DNA from: Gimesia maris
GTDB taxonomy: Bacteria; Planctomycetota; Planctomycetia; Planctomycetales; Planctomycetaceae
Direction of reading: 5' to 3'
DNA: 64,000 nucleotides
NCBI RefSeq assembly: GCF_008298035.1
Contig: NZ_CP042910.1
Location: forward strand, 6,200,001 to 6,264,000
Shown here: piece by piece, positions 36,268-44,076 of the stretch
Layout: every line of letters starts with the position of its first letter
Numbering within the stretch: the stretch's first letter is position 1
Program-made: the position numbers and the translations under genes
The notes under the pieces: generated by a model
Told to the model about the DNA's origin: nothing
The model's input: only the letters and a program-made list of their open reading frames with translations
The model's database searches: none

Positions 36268-37086
36268 TTATCCTTCCACGGATTGATGTACTGCTTCACT
36301 GTCATGTTCGGCAATCCACACCGCCAGATCGCGAAACGTCTGCAGATCAGCTGGCAGGGGATCAGAATAATGAGTAAAGACAGAATCCGTTAACCAGATT
36401 GTAATCACATACAGGACTGCTCCAAGCAAGATATAAAAGTTCTCCGTAAAGACTACCGCGGGGAAGGCGATCAACAGCACCCAGAAGGCAATCATGTAGC
36501 CCCAGTTTGTGAGAAAATCCCAGCGTCGCGTAAGACGAGGCAGACGCGTTTCCGACCTCCAGCTGAGTTCACTCCAGAACGAATTCAATTGATAACCACG
36601 AAACGCGTCCAGAATTTTTGTACTCGGCGTCACCTGATATTTCGCTGAAACCAGCTGCTTCGAAATCTGCTCAATGCCATAAAACACACCCGCCGATCGG
36701 CACTCTTTATTGATCACCATCACGGGCTCAAACGAAACCGTATTCACAGCTCGCTTCTGAATAAACCGCGCCAGTGCACCAAAAGTAAATTGAGGCGCAA
36801 TCTCGTTTTCCCACACTTCCACACTGGGCACATTCGCAATCCCCAGTTCTTCAGTCCATTCTTCCAGAGTGCTTTGAAATTTAAAATGCCTCTCCAGACG
36901 ATAGAAGATATCCGCCAGATCGGTGTCTGCCCAATCATTGTGCGCTTTCATGTGTAGATCAATGCGAGTTTCGGCACTAAAGGGAGGATCCATTTCCATT
37001 TCATCTTCATCATACCCCATCGCATCACACCAGCATTCAAAAATACCGGCCAGAATCTGCTTTTCAGTATATCGCGTTTCCTGCAT
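36268..37086 (-). CDS. Acidic N-terminal domain plus two-helix membrane protein, unknown
   Basis: 272 residues, not recognised. The N-terminal ~100 residues are acidic and helical (MGYDEDEMEMDPPFSAE, DLADIFYRLERHFKFQ), with a faint resemblance to carrier-protein-like helical bundles, which I do not consider proven. A basic linker is followed by two transmembrane helices (WGYMIAFWVLLIAFPAVVF and YILLGAVLYVITIWL). The soluble C-terminal end is short. ATG at 37086 has AAGGGGA upstream; a further ATG pair at 37146 is weaker. First of three same-strand unknown genes. Confidence 0.65.
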   Translation of the reverse strand: MQETRYTEKQILAGIFECWCDAMGYDEDEMEMDPPFSAETRIDLHMKAHNDWADTDLADIFYRLERHFKFQSTLEEWTEELGIANVPSVEVWENEIAPQFTFGALARFIQKRAVNTVSFEPVMVINKECRSAGVFYGIEQISKQLVSAKYQVTPSTKILDAFRGYQLNSFWSELSWRSETRLPRLTRRWDFLTNWGYMIAFWVLLIAFPAVVFTENFYILLGAVLYVITIWLTDSVFTHYSDPLPADLQTFRDLAVWIAEHDSEAVHQSVEG

Positions 37087-37391
37087 CAGAGTCCCCTTTC
37101 TGAATACATGTAAATCGGGATGAACGCATTCGCTGTTCGCCATCACTCAGCATAAAACATCTGCCCCGCCAGTTATAGATTTTCTTTGACCATCTGCCCT
37201 GAATCTGAAATTTTTTATTTCCCCTGCAAATTAATCTATCGCACAATATGAAGATTTGATGCAGGTTTGATGAACCCGCTTTTTGACACTTGAGTGAATC
37301 GTGAACCAAACTCAAAATGTTTCAACCATTTAGAAGTTTTCTTCCTGTGAAGATTCGAACCGTTTAACTCCCTCCAAAGGATGCACCGATT
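37087..37391. other. Divergent intergenic region
   Basis: About 305 A+T-rich bases between a minus-strand unknown gene and the Ntn-hydrolase gene. No feature recognised. Confidence 0.5.
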
Positions 37392-38681
37392 ATGTACGCG
37401 AACCGGGCCTCGCTGATTCGGATGCTGATGCTGCTGCTGATCTGGAAAAGTTCTCCTCTCCCGCTCGATGCCTGTACCACCGCTGTCATCAGCGGCAGAG
37501 CGACAGTCGACGGTCGGCCGCTGCTCTGGAAGAACCGCGATGCCCCTGCCCGGCACAATGAAGTCGCGCTGCTTACAGAAGGTCCGTTGCGGGCTGTTGC
37601 CGTCGTCAATGCGGGCAGTCGCAGGTCCGCCTGGATGGGCATGAACGAAGCCGGCTTCTGTATCGAAAACTCTCTCAGTACCGACCTCCGTCAGCCTGGT
37701 AAAAAGACCGGCCCCGCCAATGGCCTGCTCATCAAACGCGCCCTGCTGACCTGCCACACGGTCGCAGATTTCAAACGACTGCTCGAAGAAACCAACCAGA
37801 GCGGTCGACGCACGGTCGCCAACTTCGGCGTCATCGATGCCCAGGGGGGCGCGGCCCTGTTCGAAACCGGTCCCACCAGCTTTACGATGTTCGACGCCAA
37901 CGATCCGGCGGTCGCTCCCCACGGTTACATTGTCCGTTCTAATTTCTCCACCACGGCCCGCGATTTTCCGGCCAACCCCACGCCAGAGCAACTCGGTAAG
38001 ATCTATTCTGCAGAACGCTATTCCCAGGCCTGTTCCCGGCTCGACCTGCAAAAAGACAAAGGCATCACCGTCGATTACCTCATTCGCAATCTGACGCGTG
38101 ATCTTTCCGACCCCAAAGGCACTCCCTGGCCCGGCACCGTCAATGGTGTCAAACAGAAACTCCCGGCAGTCATCAAAACAGACAACACCATCAGCCGCTC
38201 CACCTCCGTTTCCGCTGCCGTCTTTCAAGGCGTGAAACCGGGGGAAGATCCTCGGCTGGCGACGATGTGGACCATCCTGGGTAATCCCAGTTTTTCCATC
38301 GCCGTCCCCTGCTGGGTCGAAGTGCAGGAAATCGCCGATCCGCTTGCGGACGACAAAGGAGCTGAGCTTGGCGAAATTGCGATCTCCCTGCGTGCCTGGA
38401 GTAAATCCGACGACGGAAAAGGCATCAACACCGAATACCTGCCCGACATCTGGTCTGATCTCTGGTCCGTGGAAGACAAGATCCTCTCGCTGACCAGCAA
38501 ATTCCAGGCGGCACGCGTGGAGCATGGCTACTCGCCTGGAGCAGTCACCCGGTTCCATCAGAAAATGGCACAGCTCGCGATGACCGCCATGCAGCAGGAA
38601 CTTCGCGAAATGAAACAGGCGGCGATCACACTCCCGGCCCCTCCGCCACCCGCGTTTGCTCCTGTCAAAAAAAAATTGTGA
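37392..38681 (+). CDS. Secreted Ntn-hydrolase, C45/choloylglycine hydrolase-like
   Basis: 429 residues. Signal-like N-terminus (LIRMLMLLLIWKSSPLPLDA) directly followed by CTTAVISGRATVDGRPLLWKNRD. The Cys at residue 28, with T-T-x-x and the W-K-N-R-D strand, is the pattern of N-terminal-nucleophile amidases (peptidase C45, linear amide C-N hydrolases, C69-type). GMNEAGFCIEN and GYIVRSNFS are further family landmarks. If cut after Ala27 the Cys becomes the free N-terminal nucleophile, so export and activation would be one step. The substrate is probably an acyl-amide or peptide bond. The C-terminus is Lys-rich. Codon use is strongly GC3-biased compared with the A+T-rich genes just before it. 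The extensive minus-strand frame opposite is a shadow. Confidence 0.8.
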   Translation: MYANRASLIRMLMLLLIWKSSPLPLDACTTAVISGRATVDGRPLLWKNRDAPARHNEVALLTEGPLRAVAVVNAGSRRSAWMGMNEAGFCIENSLSTDLRQPGKKTGPANGLLIKRALLTCHTVADFKRLLEETNQSGRRTVANFGVIDAQGGAALFETGPTSFTMFDANDPAVAPHGYIVRSNFSTTARDFPANPTPEQLGKIYSAERYSQACSRLDLQKDKGITVDYLIRNLTRDLSDPKGTPWPGTVNGVKQKLPAVIKTDNTISRSTSVSAAVFQGVKPGEDPRLATMWTILGNPSFSIAVPCWVEVQEIADPLADDKGAELGEIAISLRAWSKSDDGKGINTEYLPDIWSDLWSVEDKILSLTSKFQAARVEHGYSPGAVTRFHQKMAQLAMTAMQQELREMKQAAITLPAPPPPAFAPVKKKL

Positions 38682-38717
38682 TTCCCTGAATTCTTATTTA
38701 ACTTGAAGGCTCTTCTC

Positions 38718-39485
38718 ATGCGACCTGTTTCACAATTTCTGTTGATCGTATTATTCGTATCAGTTTGCTCATCTCTCCAATCCGCGGTAATTGCAGACGA
38801 GGAAACACCGGTTCGCGTCGCCATCTTTAATTTCCCCAAATCCGGTTCTAAAGGTCATGAAAATCTGCAGCGGTTCCTGATTCCTGAAAACGGCTTCCAG
38901 TCCACAATCATTTCTCCTGAAGAAATTCAAGACGGTCAGCTCAAGAACTTCGACGTCGTCATCATGCCGGGCGGCAGTGGCAGTGGTCAGGCCAAAGCAC
39001 TCAAACCGGAAGGTCGTGCCGCAGTCCGCACGTTCGTGAAAAATGGAGGCGGTTACGTCGGCATCTGTGCTGGCGCTTATCTGGCTTCTTCGCATTACAG
39101 TTGGTCGCTCGATATTATCAACGCCCGTGTCTGGGATCGTGCTCACTGGAAACGGGGCAAAAGCAACGTCACCATCCAGTTGACGCCCGCCGGCTCAGAA
39201 GTTCTCGGTAAAACAAAATCGAAATACAACATCTATTATTCCAACGGCCCCTTACTCGTCCCTGACAATCAACCCGACCTCCCCGGCTACCAGGTCCTCG
39301 CTTCTTTCGAATCCGAAGTCGCCAATAACGGTGCCCCGGCTGAAGCCATGACTGGCACTCACGCCATCATCCGCTCCCGCTTCGGCTCTGGTCGTGTGAT
39401 CTGCTTCAGTCCGCACGCCGAAACCAAAAACGGACCACATTCCCTCATCGCCATCGGCGTTTACTGGGCCGCGAATCAGGAATGA
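38718..39485 (+). CDS. Secreted BPL_N-type glutamine amidotransferase-like protein
   Basis: 255 residues. Signal peptide MRPVSQFLLIVLFVSVCSSLQSAVIAD. The mature part is a class I glutamine-amidotransferase-like flavodoxin fold of the BPL_N family: VAIFNFP at the start, VVIMPGGSGSGQ, then GYVGICAGAYLAS with the nucleophile-elbow cysteine. The catalytic His-Glu pair of true amidotransferases was not evident at the C-terminus. Exported BPL_N proteins are common in planctomycetes, function unknown. ATG at 38718 with GAAGG upstream (a TTG at 38703 precedes it). It lies 36 bases after the Ntn-hydrolase gene, so they may be co-transcribed. Confidence 0.82.
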   Translation: MRPVSQFLLIVLFVSVCSSLQSAVIADEETPVRVAIFNFPKSGSKGHENLQRFLIPENGFQSTIISPEEIQDGQLKNFDVVIMPGGSGSGQAKALKPEGRAAVRTFVKNGGGYVGICAGAYLASSHYSWSLDIINARVWDRAHWKRGKSNVTIQLTPAGSEVLGKTKSKYNIYYSNGPLLVPDNQPDLPGYQVLASFESEVANNGAPAEAMTGTHAIIRSRFGSGRVICFSPHAETKNGPHSLIAIGVYWAANQE

Positions 39486-39946
39486 ACCAACTTCTGTTGC
39501 TGCAGATTTCATCACTATTCGACCAAGAAAATTCCAGACCAGTTCGCCATGATCAGCTTGACAGGCTCCCGCATCGGGACATGATGCGTTATCTGCGTCG
39601 CGCGCGGGGCAAATTATTGCTTGCACGCTTTTGCTGTCCCTGACTCGACTTAGCGAAATCTGATGAAATAGCCCCCGAGCCACCGAATTAGGAATTCCCT
39701 AAACTATAGAAGCTCATTTAACGCTACAGAGACAGATTATACTCGATATCACCCGCCCGATTTAGTTCAGTCTGAGCACCGACAAAAAAAGTGCGGGTCG
39801 ACACTACCTCGGACCGCTATCGGCCCCCTATCAGACACCCTTCACACTCCTGTCGCGGCTGTTCGGCACCGGATCGCCCCAGTTCGGCATACGGTACACC
39901 CCGAAGCCAGCAAAAGAGCAGTTGAACTCTGGAAAAAATGAGACTC
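39486..39946. other. Intergenic region, nothing recognised
   Basis: About 460 bases between two convergent genes. No gene, hairpin terminator, repeat or RNA was seen. Composition is mixed and could be the remnant of a decayed gene, but no homology was recognisable. Confidence 0.45.
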
Positions 39947-40495
39947 TCAGTAATCCCAACGGGAAAACCAGACGCGATTGTGTTCCAGGTCCAGAATCAG
40001 AATCTGACCATGTTGCCAACCTGCTCCACGGTCTTGAGCCACATACCAGGTCTGCTTTGACTCGTACACACTCTGATACTCGACTTCGCTGATTTTGTGA
40101 TCGGGGCCTCCCCCGGCTGGGTCAGCGCTCATCCCTTTGACACCAAAACCAGCTTGCCAACTGATTTCATCAGGGACCGGTCCACCTTTCCATTTCAGTT
40201 GTTCCCACGACGGTGGTTCTGCCAGCCATTGTTCCAGCGTCGCATGATCTAAGTCAAATACCAGATGGAATTCACCGTCTCCCACAAAGTCCAACCAGAT
40301 ATCACCGGCAGAAACTACCTGCGCCGCAGCAGGCCAGGCCAGCCCCGTGTAATGCGTGAAGTCAGCCCCGGGTTCCGTCACGACACGACGTTGCGGCCCT
40401 TCTGGCCCTCCGCAGCCAGCGAGCCAGATCCCGCCACACAAAACAAATAAGACCAGCACGATTCGACGGCATTGCGGGGGAGTGTATTCACTCAT
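39947..40495 (-). CDS. Lipoprotein of unknown function
   Basis: 182 residues. Lipoprotein signal with basic n-region, hydrophobic core VLVLFVLCGGIWLAGC and an LAGC lipobox. The mature domain of ~150 residues is Trp-rich (W at many positions such as EPPSWEQLKWKGG) and ends ILDLEHNRVWFSRWDY. The start ATG overlaps the upstream SUKH-like gene's stop (4-base overlap) and has GAAGG upstream, so the two are translationally coupled. Not recognised; possibly a partner of the SUKH-like protein. Confidence 0.72.
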   Translation of the reverse strand: MSEYTPPQCRRIVLVLFVLCGGIWLAGCGGPEGPQRRVVTEPGADFTHYTGLAWPAAAQVVSAGDIWLDFVGDGEFHLVFDLDHATLEQWLAEPPSWEQLKWKGGPVPDEISWQAGFGVKGMSADPAGGGPDHKISEVEYQSVYESKQTWYVAQDRGAGWQHGQILILDLEHNRVWFSRWDY

Positions 40496-41055
40496 GAATC
40501 GCCTTCACGAAGCCGTTCCAGTTCCATAGACCAGAAACAACCTGGTGATATGCCAGTACTATCGATGCGCGTTAAATCATGATTGAGACGTACCAGAAGC
40601 GCTTCTGAAATATCACAATCTAACCAGGCATCCTCACCGTTTTGTTCCTGGCAATCACGAACAAACTGTCGATAGATCAAAAGAGACTCTGCCAGTGCCG
40701 TGATGGATGAATTGATCAGCACAGGTTTAAAATTGAGATCATGATTCAGATAAACCACCCGTCCATTTTCAGCCTCATCCAGACAGACCGGATCGCCCGA
40801 ACCATTATTACCTATAATCCGGTAACGCTGGAATGATGGATCCTGATTCCATTTTTCTGAGACATCGGGAAGCACCCCTGATTCAGGAGCCTGAAAATCC
40901 AGAAAAGGAGCTGCGGAATCCGGCAGGCCAGCAGACTTCAAAAACTCGCGAGACGTTTCAGGGATAGAAAGCCCCGCAACGGATTGCGCTGGAAATGCAA
41001 TTAGAACTTCATCTTCATCATCACACCAGCGCTCACAAAATGATTCAGGCGACAT
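40492..41055 (-). CDS. SUKH-like (SMI1/KNR4 superfamily) protein
   Basis: 187 residues. The pattern (LPDSAAPFLDF; YRIIGNNGSGDPVCLDEAENGRVVYLNHD; SITALAESLLIYRQF) resembles the SUKH-4 branch of the SUKH superfamily: a strand-G-D-P-V/I-C-L-D motif, a strand pair, and a final helix. SUKH proteins commonly act as immunity proteins against contact-dependent or polymorphic toxins, but many are chromosomal orphans. No toxin gene is adjacent. The only partner is the overlapping downstream lipoprotein. The start at ATG 41055 (9th codon of the longest frame) is backed by a GAGAGA site. Function by inference only. Confidence 0.6.
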   Translation of the reverse strand: MSPESFCERWCDDEDEVLIAFPAQSVAGLSIPETSREFLKSAGLPDSAAPFLDFQAPESGVLPDVSEKWNQDPSFQRYRIIGNNGSGDPVCLDEAENGRVVYLNHDLNFKPVLINSSITALAESLLIYRQFVRDCQEQNGEDAWLDCDISEALLVRLNHDLTRIDSTGISPGCFWSMELERLREGDS

Positions 41056-41095
41056 GAATTCTCTCTCATCAGAAGGCAACGGTCTACCTGGTGGC

Positions 41096-42100
41096 TTATT
41101 TCACCCGGACCAGTTTCATCAAACGTCCAGAAACGTTCCAGTCCTGGACATACAGGTTGCCATCTTTGTCCCAGTAGGAACCATGGGTGCCGCTGAAGAT
41201 GCCTTCGCGCCACTGATCCTGGGGCACATTGAAATTGCGATGCGTTTTAGGATCTTCATTGTTGCCCAGCACCGCGACGATGGTGTTGGTTTTGTCCAGA
41301 ATCACCAGGCGTCCGTGCAGATCGGGCACCGAAACATAATCTCCCTGGATCGAAACAGATGTCGGCATCCCCAGACCGGTAATCACTTCTTCAATGAAGT
41401 TACCATCCAGATCGTAATGCAGCAGTCGTCCTTTGGGCATATGATTGCGGTCACAGATCAGCAGCCGCGGGGGATCGTAACGCGTATCCAGCGTCATGCC
41501 ATGCGCGGTATTGAATTCCTTCAACCCGTTCCCCTTTTTACCAAAGTGGGACTTGTATTTGCCATTTTTGTCAAACTTGAAAATGTGATTGCTGGCATAA
41601 CCGTCCGAGAGAATGATGTCGCCATTGGGAGCCACGGTAATTGCCGTCGGAGCGAATTTCTTCAGATCGAGCCCGGATTCTTTCGGGAACGGCATTTTCA
41701 GGATCATCTCACCCGTCTCTGCATTGAACTTGATACCCTCCGCGTTCGCATTGCGGGCGCCGTAAATGAATTCGCCATCTTCCTCTTCGCGAATTTCCAT
41801 GTCATGAATGTTGGAATATTCGTCCCCTAGAAAACGCCGCACGACTTTTCCATCAGGTGAAAAGACAACCACACCGATTTTGGCGCTCGTGTAGATGTTA
41901 CCCGCTTTATCAATCACAACGCCGCCGTGGGTTGGTCCCAGTACCGAGCGCCCCTGCTCGTCAAATCCCCAGCCGGGCACTGTATCGAAGGTCATGATCC
42001 CGCTGCCCATCCGCACTGGTTCGACTTTCTCCGCCGCCGACAGCGAGACAGTTACGCTGAATAGCACAGCCACCGCAATATAATTCAAGCACTTTTTCAT
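41096..42100 (-). CDS. Secreted NHL-type six-bladed beta-propeller
   Basis: 334 residues. Signal peptide MKKCLNYIAVAVLFSVTVSLSAAE, then NHL-like blades with repeated VVFSPDGKVVRRF, ITVAPNGDIILSDGYASNHIFKFDKNGKY, GMTLDTRYDPPRLLICDRNHMPKGRLLHYDLDGN and LYVQDWNVSGRLMKL strands. NHL propellers bind ligands or act in carbohydrate or lactone metabolism; this subgroup (peptidyl-alpha-hydroxyglycine-lyase-like NHL) is common in planctomycetes. No catalytic set was assigned. Start taken at MKKC; a second ATG 15 bases upstream is possible. It lies 40 bases upstream of the SUKH-like gene on the same strand. Confidence 0.82.
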   Translation of the reverse strand: MKKCLNYIAVAVLFSVTVSLSAAEKVEPVRMGSGIMTFDTVPGWGFDEQGRSVLGPTHGGVVIDKAGNIYTSAKIGVVVFSPDGKVVRRFLGDEYSNIHDMEIREEEDGEFIYGARNANAEGIKFNAETGEMILKMPFPKESGLDLKKFAPTAITVAPNGDIILSDGYASNHIFKFDKNGKYKSHFGKKGNGLKEFNTAHGMTLDTRYDPPRLLICDRNHMPKGRLLHYDLDGNFIEEVITGLGMPTSVSIQGDYVSVPDLHGRLVILDKTNTIVAVLGNNEDPKTHRNFNVPQDQWREGIFSGTHGSYWDKDGNLYVQDWNVSGRLMKLVRVK

Positions 42101-42421
42101 AGTCGAATTTCCCATTGATTGAATGTCGGAGTGGAATGGCGGGCCATTCTCAAAAGTTGTAAGTAATGACAGACAGCAACCATACAACGCCGGTTGCCAT
42201 CCCTTCCAGTATCCCTCTCCGCTCCCCGGTTTGCAACTAATCCCGCCCAAATCGGCATTTTCGGGGCATTTCTGTTTTTTTCTCAAACAGCCTGTAACAC
42301 ATTTCGCAGGCCCTCGCTTGGTAGTACATGCAGGGGGGATGACAACCTGCCACACAACGGTGAATCAATCGTGGAACAGATTCACTTCACCATAACTGAA
42401 GCAAATTCAGGAGACAGAACA
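42101..42421. other. Divergent intergenic region
   Basis: About 320 bases separating the NHL gene (minus) from the PDZ protein gene (plus). The frame that continues upstream of the plus-strand gene is not protein-like and has no ribosome binding site. No feature recognised. Confidence 0.5.
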
Positions 42422-43720
42422 ATGAAACGTATCGCACTCAGCCTGATGATCATCACCATGGTTTTCAGCACCAGCCTGTTGGATGTCGAAGCCGGTAATC
42501 GCGGCCGCTCCGGTGGTTCAAAACGCTCAGGCGGATCCAGCTTTTCCCGCTCATCACGATCCAGTAATTTTTCTCGCGGCAGGACGCAAAGCCGGTCACC
42601 GAGAATGCAATCGTCGCAGCGATCAACCCGGAACTTTTCCAATGTCCGAAAAAGCCCGACGACCAATAACCGTAAACCAACAATGAACACAATTCGTGAT
42701 CATCGCACCCCGACAACACGTAACATTCGTGATCACCGAGCAGGCAACACGAATTTCACACGCGACCATCGCCAGATGAGCGTCAGACCCAAAACAGTGA
42801 ATTCAGCACCACGTCCACGCCAGACATTCAAGCCCATTGATCCGGGTATTGGTAACGGTAAACCAGGTAATGGCGTGATTCGTCCTCGTCCCGGTAACGG
42901 CGCACCCAAACCACGACCTTCAATTAAACCCATCGATCCGGGTATTGGTAACGGTAAACCAGGCAATGGCGGAATTCGGCCTCGTCCCGGTAACGGCGTG
43001 CCCAAACCACGACCTTCAATCAAACCCCTTGACCCGGGTATTGGAAACGGCAAACCAGGTACAGGCGTGATTAAACCTCGTCCTAATCCCGGAATGGGAG
43101 CACCAAAACCGCGACCTCGGCCCCAACCTCCCGTTGGTAACGGTCCTCCCAAACCACGTCCGCCAAAACCCAATCCCGGCCAGGGTCACAACGGACACGG
43201 TCATCAGGGTGGCGGACATCATGGCGGAAACAATGGCGGGCACCACGCTGGTGGTCATCACAACGGCGGTCATCATAACGGACACCATGGACACCACTGG
43301 CACAATCATCGTCCCCGGTTTTCCTGGTGGTGGTACAACTACTGCACGCCTCTGCAAAACTATCGACCAGGCAACTACCAGTATTGCAACTACGTGTACC
43401 CGACCTGCGACTATGTCGCTCCCGGCGGTCAGATCATCGAAGACGTTCGCTGGTACCTGGGAATGAAAGGATTGATGTTACCCGGTAAAGGCATCGGCAT
43501 CGAATCGGTTGAAGCCAATTCTCCCGCTGATCTGACCGGACTCAAACCTGGTATGGTCATCACGAAATGTAACGGCGTCGTCATCACCGACGACACCACC
43601 TTCGGACAGGTGATTGCAGAATCCGGCGGTGTCCTGGAACTGGAACTGCTCGAATCGATCGACGGTCCTCAGCTCGAAGCAAGCGTGCAGATGACGCGTC
43701 TGCCAACTGCAAACTTCTAG
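42422..43720 (+). CDS. Secreted Arg/Pro/Gly/His-rich repeat protein with C-terminal PDZ domain
   Basis: 432 residues. Signal peptide MKRIALSLMIITMVFSTSLLDVEA; ATG at 42422 follows GGAGA. The mature protein has five zones: a Ser/Arg/Gly-rich stretch; three NIRDHR/TRDHR-type repeats; three 32-residue Pro/Gly/Lys repeats (42836-43131); a Gly/His-rich segment with about twenty histidines (HHGGNN, HHNGHHGHH), a plausible metal-binding zone; and a C-terminal PDZ-like domain (GIGIESVEANSPADLTGLKPGMVITKCNGVV). A WWWYNYC aromatic/Cys patch precedes the PDZ part. Probably a cell-envelope or surface protein. Nothing indicates an enzyme. Confidence 0.85.
   Translation: MKRIALSLMIITMVFSTSLLDVEAGNRGRSGGSKRSGGSSFSRSSRSSNFSRGRTQSRSPRMQSSQRSTRNFSNVRKSPTTNNRKPTMNTIRDHRTPTTRNIRDHRAGNTNFTRDHRQMSVRPKTVNSAPRPRQTFKPIDPGIGNGKPGNGVIRPRPGNGAPKPRPSIKPIDPGIGNGKPGNGGIRPRPGNGVPKPRPSIKPLDPGIGNGKPGTGVIKPRPNPGMGAPKPRPRPQPPVGNGPPKPRPPKPNPGQGHNGHGHQGGGHHGGNNGGHHAGGHHNGGHHNGHHGHHWHNHRPRFSWWWYNYCTPLQNYRPGNYQYCNYVYPTCDYVAPGGQIIEDVRWYLGMKGLMLPGKGIGIESVEANSPADLTGLKPGMVITKCNGVVITDDTTFGQVIAESGGVLELELLESIDGPQLEASVQMTRLPTANF
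42836..43131 (+). repeat. Three tandem 96-bp coding repeats
   Basis: The unit encodes IDPGIGNGKPGNGVIRPRPG plus a 12-residue Pro/Lys-rich linker (32 residues). Unit starts are spaced exactly 96 bases (42839, 42935, 43031); units 1 and 2 are nearly identical in DNA, unit 3 has diverged. It is inside the PDZ protein gene and in frame, so it is not a CRISPR array. Confidence 0.9.
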
Positions 43721-43743
43721 GGAGCAGACAACGCATGATGCAA

Positions 43744-43796
43744 GCAACCCCGTGAAAACGTCTGATGAGGTGCAAACCTTGTCGGGCGTTTTTTTG
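43744..43796 (+). terminator. Terminator, copy 1 of a repeated element
   Basis: A 12-bp hairpin (stem arms CGTCTGATGAGG and CCTTGTCGGGCG, loop TGCAAA) followed by seven U, 24 bases after the PDZ gene stop. The 50-base block, including the leading GCAACCCCGT, recurs at 46397-46447. Confidence 0.9.
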
Positions 43797-44076
43797 TTGG
43801 GGAGAGAGTCAACTTACAATTCATCCACTCGTTCACCGATCATTTTGATTTTTCTGAAGATATTTCTGTCGAATTCGGTGGATTACTGCGGTGGGCTTCC
43901 GTTTTAAATCATTGAGACTCTCTTAGGATAACCCGCTGTCTTGGGAAATCCGGTTGATCAACTCTTTTGTAGGGCGGGCCTTCGTCATTACAAAATCAAC
44001 CACGCGTCTGGTGGCTTATGTCGCTCAGTTCGAAAGAACTGCGCGCCAGCAACTGCACGCTTCAGGAGAACACATC

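Noticed and set aside
37236-38558. 440-residue open frame on the minus strand opposite the Ntn-hydrolase gene
   Set aside because: It mirrors a gene with strong third-position GC bias; its own composition is unlike any known family and the plus-strand protein has clear motifs.
42836-43131. Regular 96-bp repeats as a CRISPR array
   Set aside because: The repeats are contiguous, in frame, coding and without unique spacers.
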